Part shown: piece after piece, positions 12,661 through 23,109 of the stretch
How the letters are laid out: every line of letters starts with the position of its first letter
How positions within the stretch are numbered: the stretch's first letter is position 1
Origin: Acanthosoma haemorrhoidale
Taxonomy: Eukaryota; Arthropoda; Insecta; Hemiptera; Acanthosomatidae
Direction: 5' to 3'
Assembly: GCA_930367205.1 (NCBI GenBank)
Contig: OV884009.1
Coordinates: 122,148,639 to 122,212,638 of the forward strand
Length of the DNA stretch: 64,000 nucleotides
Made by a program: the position numbers and the translations under genes
The notes under the pieces: generated by a model
The model's input: only the letters and a program-made list of their open reading frames with translations
Databases searched by the model: none
What the model was told of the DNA's origin: nothing

Positions 12661-13633
12661 CAAACTAAAGGCTAATAAAGTAGTCAAAAGTGCCCAAAAC
12701 TATTTAACCAAGGATCGCTTGGTAGCTATAGATATATTTCTCTAATCCAATCCCAAGCATATTTATTTTGAATCCATGTTTATATCTAAGGATGATTGAT
12801 TGTATGTTTGGCCGGCGCAGAGCTAGAATCTAGAGTGCTTCCTTATCTCCTTATCTACCCTCTAAAATAAACTGTTGCTTTCTCTACTGGTTCTATGCTC
12901 ATGAATACTTTACTATTGGATCCAAACATATTTTCCCTTGTCCTTTATTTTAGGATTTTCTTGATTTTTTTCCTTTTATTACAAACCCTTGTGTTTTCAC
13001 CAGCTTGTTTTTTCGTATCACCTAGTCTTAGTCAGCACCTTGTTCAAGCTAGAGATATATAATTAAGCATGAAGGTCCCATTTGGAATTAGAAAGACAGG
13101 AAAAATATAGCCATCTGCATAAAACTTGTGTAGGGTTAATTTTAATTAATTAGTTCGTATTAAAAAAAATATAAGTCAGTAATCAAGTTAATGATTCTAA
13201 CATCCTGATAGTTAATATATAATTTGTGTTTTTATATTAACTATAAGCTGTCATTAGCATAATATGCACAGCTTTCACACAACCAGTGATTTTTTCAGTC
13301 AAAAAGGCATCATGTTTGAATAATAGTCTGAAATTTGATGTCCCTATGATGATAAAAAAAAAACCGGACTGTGCAAAAGAATAAATTTATTTGAAGTAAA
13401 TAAATGACTATTTATGTAATATTGACTGTGATATCAAATTATTGATCAAAACATCCTAACTAAGAATATGTGGTAGGGACAAAGTGAACTATAATATGCA
13501 ATATTTATTAAAACTGCCACCAAAAGTGCATTCGCGGGCCCAGTTTTCCTCATATCTTCTATGATCGTCTTACTTGATGGTCCAGATTAAAAAATAATAA
13601 AACAACCTTAATAAAAAATAATAATTGGTATTA

Positions 13634-13639
<6 letters not shown>
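12661..13639. other. AT-rich intergenic DNA, no gene recognised
   Basis: No domain, tandem repeat or RNA gene seen. It leads into the (TA)n tract in which element A is inserted. Confidence 0.5.

Positions 13640-13686
<47 letters not shown>
13640..13686. repeat. (TA)n tract, insertion target of element A
   Basis: About 23 TA units end exactly where the element A LTR begins with AGTTAAAG. The tract resumes as TATATATATATA at 17890 after the 3' LTR. The last four bases (TATA) are therefore duplicated on both sides. Confidence 0.9.
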
Positions 13687-13688
<2 letters not shown>

Positions 13689-13867
13689 TTAAAGTCAGAG
13701 GTAGCTCTGTATTGTAAACTAATGCGATCATGGGACGTAAACATCCCATGATCCCGTATATGTCGGATTACAAAGAGAAATAAAGACAGTCTATTTCGAG
13801 AACTGAAGTTAGTCTTATGTTCCCGTTTTCCTTCTCTTTATCACATTCTACCCGGTGGCGAATAACT
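13687..13867 (+). repeat. 5' LTR of element A
   Basis: 181 bases beginning AGTTA and ending ATAACT, the AGT/ACT termini seen in 17.6/297-like Gypsy elements. Contains a perfect 7-bp inverted repeat (CATGGGA / TCCCATG, 13729-13750) and a GAAATAAAG polyadenylation-like signal near 13779. Confidence 0.9.
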
Positions 13868-13882
13868 GGTGCCGAAACCCGG
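13867..13882 (+). other. Primer binding site of element A (tRNA-Phe type)
   Basis: TGGTGCCGAAACCCGG starts with the last T of the LTR. It is complementary to the 3' end of animal tRNA-Phe (CCGGGTTTCGGCA plus CCA), over 16 bases. Confidence 0.85.
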
Positions 13883-13977
13883 AAACCTATCGTTTTTTTT
13901 CTCTCTTATTTCGTCTCTCGTTTTTTTTTATCTCGTTTTTTTCTCTCCTTTTTTTTTTGTTCTCTTATTTTACGGGA

Positions 13978-15149
13978 ATGCCGGAGGGAGTACTTAGACC
14001 AGGGGTGCTCAACGCAGCAGCGGATATACCCCAGCTCCCCCAAACAACTATGGCAGCCGCTCATGCCAATACTATGGCCTGGATGAAAATTCAGGCAATT
14101 ACGGCTCAAGATGTGAGAAAATCAATCTCCGATCTGGAGAGATTTGCAGGAGAGACCGGGGAACTGAACCACTTCCTGAAGGGAGGTGACAGGCTGATGA
14201 CGCGAATAGAAGGAAAACGAGCGGAAGACCTTATCACCGAAAGAGACGCTGAGTGGCTGAGAGCAGCGCTCGTGTGTAGGGTGAAGCGAAGCATCCTCAA
14301 TATGATTCAGGCGGACGAAGAGACCCCATGGAGTACCGTAAAAGAACGGTTAAAGAAAGCGTTCGGAGGGGGAAGATGGACAACTGAAGAGGATATCTTC
14401 AAGATAAAGAAGCCGGGAGATAAAGAAGCCCCACCAGACGAACGGCCAGTATGCGGAAACACTATGCGAGGTACAATAGTATCACCGAGAAGATGAGGGA
14501 GTCCGTGAGCGCGGCCGAGGTTGAAGCAAGTATAGCGTTTCTGTCGACGATTTTAAAAGTGCAGTTGGCAAAGGAAACAGGAAGAAAATAGGGAATTCCT
14601 AGAGAGCGCACGTTCCTAGAATGTGCCCAGGAGATGGTGGACACTAGTGCCAGAGAAGAGGGAGTTACAGGCTATGAAGAAGAGGGTATCTTACAGAAGG
14701 CCCAAAACCACGACGGTCACCCGGAGGAGAAAGAAGACGGGGTACGGCGGAAGAGAGGCAACGGCGGTGGGAGACAGGAACCGAGCAATTGCAGGCCGTC
14801 CCAGGAGACGCGAGGAAAGAAAATGCTACGAGTGCGGGAAAATAGGACACTTGGCAGCACAGTGCCCACGCACTAGTTGTTTCCAGTGTGGCACGGAGGG
14901 GCACGTAGCCAATCAGTGCCCGTATATGAGCCGTCGACGAAATGGAAATCGACCAGAGCCAATGGAGGTAACGCTCAGAGGGTGCGGAGAAGGGAGATAC
15001 CGCGGTCAGAGGCGTCAGAAACCTCTGAAATATCCGATACCGACAATGAGAGGGAGGAACCAGGAAGCGGAGTGGGCTGGGGGAGCAGCAGTGTTAAAAG
15101 AAGCGGTCGACGACAGGCGGCGGAAGAGAGGAACGAACGAGAGATCTGA
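13978..15149 (+). pseudogene. Broken gag of element A
   Basis: The chosen start, ATG at 13978, gives a reading whose block MAAAHANTMAWMKIQA matches the start of element C gag. The frame runs through the capsid-like region to 14496. A deletion/frameshift near 14400-14450 shifts the frame. The second part carries a nucleocapsid with two CCHC knuckles, CYECGKIGHLAAQC and CFQCGTEGHVANQC (about 14824-14925). The last frame before pol ends at a UGA at 15147-15149, after an Arg/Glu-rich tail. Gag would coat the RNA in cytoplasmic particles; this copy cannot make a whole one. Confidence 0.8.
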
Positions 15150-17758
15150 GAAGAGTGGCAGAGGCGAGGCGACCGCGCACTAATAAGTAATAGCGTGAGC
15201 GGTACATACAGCGGTCTGCCAATTATTCGAGTAGCGTGCGGAGTGCAGTGCCTGGTGGATACTGGGAGTACCAACACGATAATGTGTCGGGCGACCCTGG
15301 AGAGGATGTGTGTGGGAGTGAGGATACCCCAAATACAGGTATGTTCTTGTAGCTTGGTTACCCTGGGGGGGGGCCTGTACAGTAGAAGGGGAAACGGTAA
15401 TAGGTCTAGAAAGATGGGGTCGAGGCGGGGAGGAACTCAGAGTTCATATAGTGGGAAAAATGCCCAAGGAATACGGGGGGATCATCGGATGTGACCTGCT
15501 AGCGAAAGTAGGAGCAAGGGTGAGGAAAGAAAAGGGAAGATGGGACATTCGTATAGGAGGAAAGAGATATAGGTGCTCGAAACGAGGTAGTGACGTCGGG
15601 AACGATGGCGGAGTGCGGATAGGAGCAATTAGGTGAGCGCAGGACTGGAGAGATGAGCTCCAAAGGGAATATGCGGATATATTCTTTAGAGAAGGCGAGA
15701 GATTGGGGGTCACTGGTAGAACAGTGCATGAAATCCCGCTTAAACGGGAGGTAGTAAGTTACGTGAAGGAGCGCCGATACCCGCAAGCTTTGAGGCACCA
15801 TATCAAAGTAGAGTTGGACGACTTAAGAAGGCAGGGGATCATTGAGGACAGCACGTCACCGTACAATAGCCCTTTGTGTGCAGTCAAGAAGAAGAGTGCT
15901 GAAGACGGGGGACCCGAAAAATATAGAGTTGTCGTAGACCCAACGACAACACGGTGGACAAGAAATACCCGATCCCCAGATTCGATGACATCTTAGACCG
16001 ACTGAGTGGGGCGCGGATGTTTAGCACGTTAGACCTCAAAGCGGGGTACCACCAAATACAGATCGCCACAAAACAGCCTTCACCTTCGAACATGGGCATT
16101 ATGAATTCACACGGATGCCATTAGGTCTCAAAAACGCACCTATCACGTTCCAGAGACTTATGGACGAGTTACTCGTGGTTATCGATGAGTCCATGTGCCA
16201 AATTTATATGGACGACCTCCTAGTATTTAGCGTGGATGAGGCCCAACACGAAGTGCACCTGAAAACTGTGTTCAACTGAATGAGGCAATTCGGATTGAAA
16301 TTGTCAGAGGAAAAGTCCCGGTTAGGCCAGGAAGTTATTACCTTCATGGGACACAAAATCTCCAAGGAGGGAGTGCGACCAGATGCCGGGAAGATAGCAG
16401 CCATCCAAAAGATGGCGGTCCCGTCCGATGTCAAGGGAATCCGACGCCTTCTAGGAACGCTAAATTTCTATAGAAGATTTGTCCCCGAAATGGCGGCGTA
16501 TCTAGTCTCTCTCAATGACCTCCTGAAAAAGGGACGGAAGGTGATCATCACTCCCAATATAGAGGTAAACATCCGAAAGTGCATGAGCCGTTTGCAGGAA
16601 CACCCGGTGTTGGCATTTCCCGATTTTAATAGGAAGTTCACAATTACGACGGATGCTAGCGAATACGCGTTGGGAGCGGTCCTATCGCAGGCGAGAGACA
16701 AAGGAGACCAACCAGTAGCATATGCCAGTAGACGCCTAACGGAGGACGAAAGACGATACAGCGCACTAGATCAGGATTTGCTAGGGACCGTCTGGGCTAT
16801 TGACCATTTTCGGCCATATGTATTCAGGACAAGATTCCGAGTCCATACGGATCACCGTCCGTTACAATGGGTAGGGAAACTGAAGGAGTCATCGGCAAGG
16901 GTCACGAGGTGGAAGGAATTCCCTAGCCAGTACAACATGGAGATTGTATATAAGCCCGGAAAGGAAAACATCGTTGCGGACTGGCTGTCATGGGCGATAA
17001 TAGTTAACGCCATAGAACCAGAACAAGGGGAATCATCCAAAGATGAACGGCAGTTCCTCCGGGAATGGACGCAAGAGGAGGAGGGTGACCAAAGAGAATC
17101 TGGTTCCGCGGAGGATGGGCAGTCGACAGGAGTAGGGAGCTCGGGAGATGGAAGAGCTACAGGAAATAGTCAACGATAAGCATCGTCAGATAATCTAGAC
17201 TGACGCGAACAGCGGGACTGATGAAGATTGCTTGCAGCAAATACAACAGATCCACAACAACTACCATCTGGTCACAGCCGGGAGTAAAACTGGACTAGAT
17301 CTGCCACATACTCAACGAAGCTTACAAGCCGGGGAAAACGCACTATATCTATGTAGGGAACGGGACCATTTGGGAGAAAATTAAGAGGTTATGGCGAGCG
17401 GAGCGATCGGGATTGACCAGACGTTCGTGTGATGCACGATGATGGTGGAAACGGTCACGGATGATACCATGAAAAAAGAAATTACGCTTGCATACCACTA
17501 AGGTAAAGCGAATCATCGGGGGGAACAGGAAACAGCGCAGGCATTGAAGCGCAGGTATTTCTGGTGGGGAATGCGCAAAACCATCCAGGAGACGATAGGA
17601 GCGTGCGAGATCTGTCATCGCACGAAGTACGATCGACACCCACCGATAGGACCACAAGAAGAGACCCCCCGGCACAGACACCCCTGACCGACCTGCAAAC
17701 GGACACTTTTACTTGGAAGGGCCACAAGTGGGTAACCGTCGTTGATCTATTCAGTAAG
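15150..17758 (+). pseudogene. Broken pol of element A (PR-RT-RNase H-partial IN)
   Basis: Directly after the UGA the frame reads EEWQR, then SVSG, PIIRVACGVQC, and the protease site VDTGS near 15259. A frameshift lies in a run of nine Gs at 15365-15373. A stop follows GAIR at about 15634. RT blocks include the KAGYHQI motif and an intact YMDDLLVFS near 16208; deletions and a stop (about 16277) interrupt it. 16280-17179 is one open stretch covering the RT thumb, RNase H (TTDASEYALGAV, TDHRPLQW) and the hinge. The integrase zinc region (HxxxH, CxxC near 17590-17620) and VDLFSK follow, then the join to LTR sequence at 17759. The DDE core is missing after the first part. Confidence 0.85.
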
Positions 17759-17889
17759 GTAAACATCCCATGATCCCGTATATGTCGGATTACAAAGAGA
17801 AATAAAGACAGTCTATTTCGAGAGCTGAAGTTAGTCTTAAGTTCTCGTTTTCCATCTCTTTATCACATTCTACCCGGTGGCGAATAACT
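17759..17889 (+). repeat. 3' LTR piece of element A
   Basis: Matches 13737-13867 base for base in length (131 bp) with 4 substitutions. It lacks the first 50 bases of the LTR. Ends ATAACT and is followed by TATATA. Confidence 0.9.
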
Positions 17890-17901
17890 TATATATATAT
17901 A

Positions 17902-18083
17902 AGTTAAGTCCAGGCACCGCTAGTGTCCAGCCTTAATCCCCAAACATTTGTTATCTGTATATATGTTTACATGTAATACCGATAGATATAGGTATCTTGG
18001 AATAAATAAAGCAGTCTTGTAACAACGTTCTACGTGTTCTTATTACCAACCTTTCTTAGATTGTAATTCAATAAACATTAACT
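17902..18083 (+). repeat. Solo LTR of a third Gypsy family in the same (TA)n tract
   Basis: 182 bases starting AGTTAAGTCCAGG and ending CATTAACT, with the same AGT/ACT termini and length class as the LTRs of elements A and C. It carries AATAAATAAAG near 18002. It is bounded by TATA on both sides (17898-17901 and 18084-18087), as expected for a 4-bp target duplication. No internal region remains, so it is most simply a solo LTR left by LTR-LTR recombination. Confidence 0.8.
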
Positions 18084-18091
18084 TATATATA

Positions 18092-18403
18092 TGTAAGTTT
18101 AAACGTAACCGCCAAACTTCGGCACATATGCGAGATGTCCCGACAGAGAGCGCTACTATCAAAGGACGCTTAGTTGTAACCTCCTGATATGGGTACGCTT
18201 GTTAAGACAATGGTCAACTCTAAGTATCGACAATTGTATTGATTCAGGTTAGTTATAAGTTTTATTGGTTTATTGTTATATTTGTAGCGCTAGCTAATGT
18301 GTACATATGTTTAATATTACAGTTCTAAACTGCATCTGCAAGTGTTCGATTTATACCCTGAGAACCTCCACCTCCTTTTAAGTTTCTGAATTCGAAACTT
18401 ACA
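18092..18403 (+). repeat. 5' LTR of element B
   Basis: 312 bp, TG...CA ends within the 9-bp inverted terminal repeat TGTAAGTTT / AAACTTACA. Reads identical to the 3' LTR. Confidence 0.93.
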
Positions 18404-18413
18404 AATCAATACA

Positions 18414-19469
18414 ATGGAGACAAAGGCGAAATTTCATTTCATCTCAGAAGCTGGTGAAGATTCCAGAACCACGGTCGTGAAAGTTATGACGATTTAGCTG
18501 GTTGGCCAATCGGAAATTTTTGTATTTCCAAAAGAAAAACAGTCTATCACTCAGCACAAACAACTCTTCGATACTGCAGTAGTGAAGAATGTGGAGAAGA
18601 GTTTGAGAATTCGAAACAAATTTCGAAAAATAGTGATAACAATGACTGTAGAGCTCAGCAACATTTATTTGGATGTAGAAGGTAATGTTACATTTTATGA
18701 TGAATATTTAGAAGAGGTTATACCTAACATAAACAATGCTATAACAGGTACCGTAGAAAAACATATGTGTTCTCGGGTTAAAGATATGGTTATAGAAAAA
18801 TTTAATGGTGAAAATTTAAATGCTAATGTATGGCTAAATTTATTCGTTCAGGAGTGTGCTAGAGTGGGGATTACTCAAGACAAATATGCAGAAGCTCTAA
18901 GATTATTCTTAGAAAAGTCTGCATTAGATTGGTATAATATATTCTGGAAACAGAACTCAATGTTTAATTGGGAAGCTTGGAATAATTCCTTTATTGAGAC
19001 CTTCTCTGCACAGTCCTGGACCGATATAACATATGCATATAATTTTAAATATTTAAATGGTTCCCTGTTAGAATATGCGTTAAAGAAAAGAAGTTTATTG
19101 TTAGAAATAGATGAAAGTATCTCACTAAATACTCAAATTAATCTGATTGTAATTAACTTACCAAATTTTATACAAAATAAATTAGAAAGAAAGTCAATTG
19201 TAAGTATGGAAAATTTAATGGCAAAATTAAAACAATTTGGTAAGTTAAATGAAAGAAAAAAAGAGAAAGAAACACAAAAATGTTCAAACGAGAAAAAACC
19301 ATATACAATATGTGAAAAATTAGGTTTTCAAAATAGATTTCATTTAGAGAGTTTGTGTCGTTTAAAAGATAAACAATTGAAAAAAATAAAAAATGAGAAT
19401 ATTAAGGTTACAAATAATGGAGAAGTTCAAGATATGATAGCAAGCTCTAAAGGGGCAAAAAACGAGTAG
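18414..19469 (+). CDS. Gag polyprotein of element B (one internal UAG)
   Basis: The ATG at 18414 opens a frame that meets one UAG at 18495-18497 (codon 28) and is then open to UAG at 19467-19469. The next ATG in frame is near 18642. The body reads as a capsid: an Asp/Glu-rich start, then WLNLFVQECARVGI and ALDWYNIFWKQN, similar in style to retrotransposon gag helices (W-x-x-F, L-x-x-A-x-x-W-Y). Near the C-terminus CEKLGFQNRFHLESLC keeps the H-x4-C half of a zinc knuckle but the first Cys of the normal C-x2-C is Tyr. The C-terminus is Lys-rich. Gag would form the RNA-packaging particle. Either the UAG is an inactivating change or translation starts downstream of it; the sequence alone cannot say. 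Confidence 0.75.
19457..19463 (+). promoter_or_regulatory. -1 ribosomal frameshift site between gag and pol of element B
   Basis: A-AAA-AAC stands in the gag frame as GCA AAA AAC GAG TAG, the canonical X-XXY-YYZ slippery heptamer, two codons before the gag stop. Slipping back by one base continues as CGA GTA GTC into the pol frame, which is open without a break to 22453. No strong stem-loop is obvious right after it; a weak 6-bp pairing (ATCCAG / CTGGAT) lies some 45 bases downstream. Confidence 0.85.
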
Positions 19470-22456
19470 TCCTCCCACTTATTAAAATAAAATTTCTCGC
19501 TAATCGAAATCCAGCTATTGGTCTTTATGACTCTGGATCTAATATTTCTTTGATAAATTATGAATTTTTAAATAATAATAAAGATATTAAAAAAATAATA
19601 GGTGGGAGAGATAATATAAAAGGGGTAACAGGAGTAGCAAAAACAGAGGGTACGGTTGTATTAAGAATTAAAATCGGTAATATTGAAGAAAATTTTCAGT
19701 TTTTTATTGTGAAAAGTATTAATTTTAAAGATGATTTTCTATTAGGATTAGATTTAATAAAAAAATTCAAACTATGTCAAGATGAAAACTTGATAATAAC
19801 TCAAAAAGAGATAACAAAACAAAAAGATCGGCAAATTAATAAGACTGAAATATCAGATATAAACAAGATAGAAAATACTATACAAAAAAATAAGGACATT
19901 TTTGCTAAGTCAAAATTCGACATAGGAAAAATAAAAGGTTATGAAGCAACAGTAAAATTAATACAAAATAGATATATTTCAAAGAAACCATACAGGTGCT
20001 CATTTCAAGACAAAATTGAAATTGAAATGCAAGTGGATGAATTATTAAAAGCTGGTTTAATTGAAGAATCAAGCAGTCCCTATGCAGCTCCTGTCACGAT
20101 GGTATTTAAGAATGAAGAAGGAAAAAGATCACGCTTTTGTATTGACTTTAAGGAACTAAATAAAATAATTGTGCCGGAAAGTCAACCGTTTCCTAGAATT
20201 GATGATCTGACAGTACGCGCCAGAAACTGTAAATTTTTTTCAAAATTGGATGTAAATTCGGCGTTTTGGTCGATACCAGTGCGTGAAAAAGATAAATATA
20301 AATTGGCTTTCGTAACCCATCATGGTCATTGGCAATGGAATTGCTTGCCATATGGTTTGAAGTCTGCTCCGGCTATATTTCAAAGAGTCTTGTCAAGTGT
20401 GATAAGAAGAAATAACCTAGATAAGTTTGCTGTAAACTACATAGATGATGTATTGATTCATTCGAAGAATTATGAGGACCATGTAAAACATGTAGAATTA
20501 GTGTTAAAAGCACTACAGAAACAAGGATTTAAATTAAATGAATCAAAGTGTCAGTTTGCACAAAACAAGATAACTTATCTGGGCCATGAAATAGGAAATA
20601 ATTATATAAAACCAATGAATGACAATCTCACAGCAATTAAAAAGTTTCCTGTACCTCAAACAAAGAAACAGGTTAGACAATTTTTAGGGAAAATAAACTT
20701 CTATTTGGAGTATATACCAAAACATACTATTTTGCTAGATCCCTTAAGAAATTTATTAAGAAAAAATGTAGATTTTCACTGGTCAAAACAATGTAAAGAT
20801 TGTTTCAAGACAACAAAAAAATACTTATGCTCAGCGCCTGCGCTAGCAATATTTGATCCAGAATCTCCAACATACATATTCACTGATGCAAGTATTGAAG
20901 GAGTTGGAGCAATTCTAAAACAACCACAAGAAGACAAATCTCTAAAGTCAGTATTTTTCTTTTCAAAAAAATTGACAAACGCTCAGAAAACAAAAAAAGC
21001 AATATTTATAGAATGTTTAGCTATTAAAGAAGCTATACTTTACTGGCAATATTATCTGATAGGAAAAAAATTTGTGGTATTTACAGACCACAGACCATTA
21101 GAAAATTTTAATGTGAAGAAAAGTAATGATCCAGAACTACTACAAATTTTAAACTATATCTCACAATTTGACTTTGAGATGGTATATAATCCAGGTAAAG
21201 AAAATTTGGAGGCAGATTGTCTATCCAGAAATCCAGTTTTAGAATCAAATGAAGAAACAGATGATAACTCTGCGATTAAAACATCAAATTTATTAAAACT
21301 GGAAGATTTAAAAGAAAATCAAAAGCTAATAAAATTGGATGACAAATGCATAATTAAAGATAATATAATTTACAAAATACTGAATAAGAGTGAGAAAATA
21401 TGGATAACAGAAGAATTTGGTATTTCACTTATTGAAAGTGTACATAAAGATCAAGGTCATATAGGAATGAAACAATTAATTTTAACAATAGGAAAAAAAT
21501 TTTATTTTAAAAATATGTATAAAAATATAAGATTGATTTGCAGATCTTGTGAAACATGTATCAAAAATAAGTCAAGAATAGGTTGCTTTAAGGCTCCCTT
21601 GTCTCAACTTGGTCCAGCAAAAGAACCACTAGATATAATATCTTTAGATACAATAGGAGGATTTAAAGGGAATAAAAGTACAATAAAATATCTACACTTG
21701 GTAGTAGATCATTTCACAAGGTACGCATATATCAGCACCTCGAAAACACAAATAGCAAAAGATTTTATTAATCTAATCAAGAAAGTAGAAAAAGCTGGAA
21801 ATATAAAAACATTATTAACAGATCAATATCCTGGTATAAATTCAGCACAATTTAAACAATATGTAAATAAACAAAAGATAACATTAATTTTTACAGCAGT
21901 AGATTGTGCATTTTCTAATGGATTAAATGAAAGGACAAATCAAACACTAGTTAACAGAATAAGGTGCAAAATTCATGAAAATAGAGATAAATCGTGGCCA
22001 ATAGTAGCAGAAAAGTGTATCGAGGAATACAATAACACGATACATAGTTCTACTGGGTTTACCCCCAATTACTTATTAACTGGAATAGATGCATCATTTG
22101 TACCTGATGAACTAAATGAAAATAAAATTACAAATTTAGAAAATAATAGGGAAATAGATTATAAAAACTCAGAAAAGACACATAACCAAAATAAAAAGTA
22201 TTATGATAAAAATGTTAAAAAGTTTGAATACGAAGTTGGAGACCTTGTATATGTACAAAACAGTAACAAATTGAATAGAGATAAATTAGATGCGATCAGA
22301 GTAGGACCTTTCAAAATAAAACAGAAAATCTCAGAGGTAATATTTTTAATAGATAGTAGATTTCGTAAAAAGGAGTCAAACTTATTTCATGCTAGTAAGC
22401 TCGTGCCTTATTCCAAAGGGCTTTATTACCCTCTGTCTCAAAAAGGGGGGATGTAA
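19463..22456 (+). CDS. Pol polyprotein of element B (PR-RT-RNase H-IN)
   Basis: Read from the frameshift site this is about 997 codons with no stop. Protease: LYDSGSNIS with the catalytic Asp at 19529. Reverse transcriptase: RFCIDFKELN, then FSKLDVNSAFW, and YIDDVLIHS with the catalytic Asp pair at 20444-20449. RNase H: FTDASIEGVGA and FTDHRPLENF. Integrase: zinc binding HKDQGH and CRSCETC (about 21450-21560), then catalytic Asp in SLDTIGG (about 21646), Asp in LLTDQYPG (about 21818) and Glu in GLNERTNQT (about 21924). The product would copy the RNA and insert the DNA. The stop codon TAA lies in the first bases of the 3' LTR. All catalytic residues I checked are present. The first ATG-like start lies beyond the protease, which fits expression only as Gag-Pol. 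Confidence 0.93.
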   Translation, partial: RVVLPLIKIKFLANRNPAIGLYDSGSNISLINYEFLNNNKDIKKIIGGRDNIKGVTGVAKTEGTVVLRIKIGNIEENFQFFIVKSINFKDDFLLGLDLIKKFKLCQDENLIITQKEITKQKDRQINKTEISDINKIENTIQKNKDIFAKSKFDIGKIKGYEATVKLIQNRYISKKPYRCSFQDKIEIEMQVDELLKAGLIEESSSPYAAPVTMVFKNEEGKRSRFCIDFKELNKIIVPESQPFPRIDDLTVRARNCKFFSKLDVNSAFWSIPVREKDKYKLAFVTHHGHWQWNCLPYGLKSAPAIFQRVLSSVIRRNNLDKFAVNYIDDVLIHSKNYEDHVKHVELVLKALQKQGFKLNESKCQFAQNKITYLGHEIGNNYIKPMNDNLTAIKKFPVPQTKKQVRQFLGKINFYLEYIPKHTILLDPLRNLLRKNVDFHWSKQCKDCFKTTKKYLCSAPALAIFDPESPTYIFTDASIEGVGAILKQPQEDKSLKSVFFFSKKLTNAQKTKKAIFIECLAIKEAILYWQYYLIGKKFVVFTDHRPLENFNVKKSNDPELLQILNYISQFDFEMVYNPGKENLEADCLSRNPVLESNEETDDNSAIKTSNLLKLEDLKENQKLIKLDDKCIIKDNIIYKILNKSEKIWITEEFGISLIESVHKDQGHIGMKQLILTIGKKFYFKNMYKNIRLICRSCETCIKNKSRIGCFKAPLSQLGPAKEPLDIISLDTIGGFKGNKSTIKYLHLVVDHFTRYAYISTSKTQIAKDFINLIKKVEKAGNIKTLLTDQYPGINSAQFKQYVNKQKITLIFTAVDCAFSNGLNERTNQTLVNRIRCKIHENRDKSWPIVAEKCIEEYNNTIHSSTGFTPNYLLTGIDASFVPDELNENKITNLENNREIDYKNSEKTHNQNKKYYDKNVKKFEYEVGDLVYVQNSNKLNRDKLDAIRVGPFKIKQKISEVIFLIDSRFRKKESNLFHASKLVPYSKGLYYPLSQKGGM

Positions 22457-22763
22457 GTTTAAACGTAACCGCCAAACTTCGGCACATATGCGAGATGTCC
22501 CGACAGAGAGCGCTACTATCAAAGGACGCTTAGTTGTAACCTCCTGATATGGGTACGCTTGTTAAGACAATGGTCAACTCTAAGTATCGACAATTGTATT
22601 GATTCAGGTTAGTTATAAGTTTTATTGGTTTATTGTTATATTTGTAGCGCTAGCTAATGTGTACATATGTTTAATATTACAGTTCTAAACTGCATCTGCA
22701 AGTGTTCGATTTATACCCTGAGAACCTCCACCTCCTTTTAAGTTTCTGAATTCGAAACTTACA
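22452..22763 (+). repeat. 3' LTR of element B
   Basis: 312 bp, reads identical to 18092-18403. Preceded by the purine run used as polypurine tract and followed by TATATATATA. Confidence 0.93.
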
Positions 22764-23109
22764 TATATATATATTGTAATGATATTTTAACGTTATGATT
22801 TTCAATTGTGTTTTTGAAATAAACTCGGAATTAGCGAGCGTTGAAGAACGTAATAACGATCCGTGGTTCATGCCTATGAAAGTATGAACGTTTTTATTGT
22901 TGTCATATTAACTATTAATATTTATAATAAAAATAATATCAATAATTAAATATAAATATTTTATTTTATAAACTACGTAAATTAAGCAAAGTATAAATAT
23001 CCGAACAACCAAAGAGATCAAGAGTCAAGAAGGCAGCGGTAGGTAGTATAGAGACAAGGCTAAGAGCAAGGAGGTTGCCGGTAACAAGCTGAAGGTGACC
23101 CTCATCACC
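22764..23109. other. AT-rich spacer
   Basis: TA-rich sequence after element B, then unassigned DNA. No domain or repeat copy recognised. Confidence 0.4.

Larger units (their letters stand above)
13687..17889 (+). mobile_element. Ty3/Gypsy LTR retrotransposon A, decayed, 3' part deleted
   Basis: Order: 181-bp 5' LTR, tRNA-Phe-type primer binding site, gag with CCHC knuckles, protease, reverse transcriptase, RNase H, start of integrase, then a 131-bp piece of 3' LTR. The two LTR pieces differ at 4 of 131 positions by eye. The gene order protease-RT-RNase H-integrase and the motifs place it in Ty3/Gypsy. Frameshifts and stops break gag and pol. The integrase reading runs to VDLFSK and is joined directly to the LTR at 17759, removing the rest of integrase, the polypurine tract and the first 50 bases of the LTR. 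It is GC-richer than the surrounding DNA and closely related to element C. Confidence 0.9.
18092..22763 (+). mobile_element. Ty3/Gypsy LTR retrotransposon B, young and nearly intact
   Basis: Two 312-bp LTRs (18092-18403 and 22452-22763) read identically, with TGTAAGTTT / AAACTTACA inverted ends. Between them lie gag, a -1 frameshift site and a fully open pol (protease, RT, RNase H, integrase), then a purine run AAAAAGGGGGGA just before the 3' LTR. The insertion is flanked by TATA. Composition is very AT-rich, unlike A and C, so it is a different lineage. Primer binding site: I see none obvious after the LTR; the gag ATG comes only ten bases after it. The only visible lesion is a UAG early in gag. 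Confidence 0.93.
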
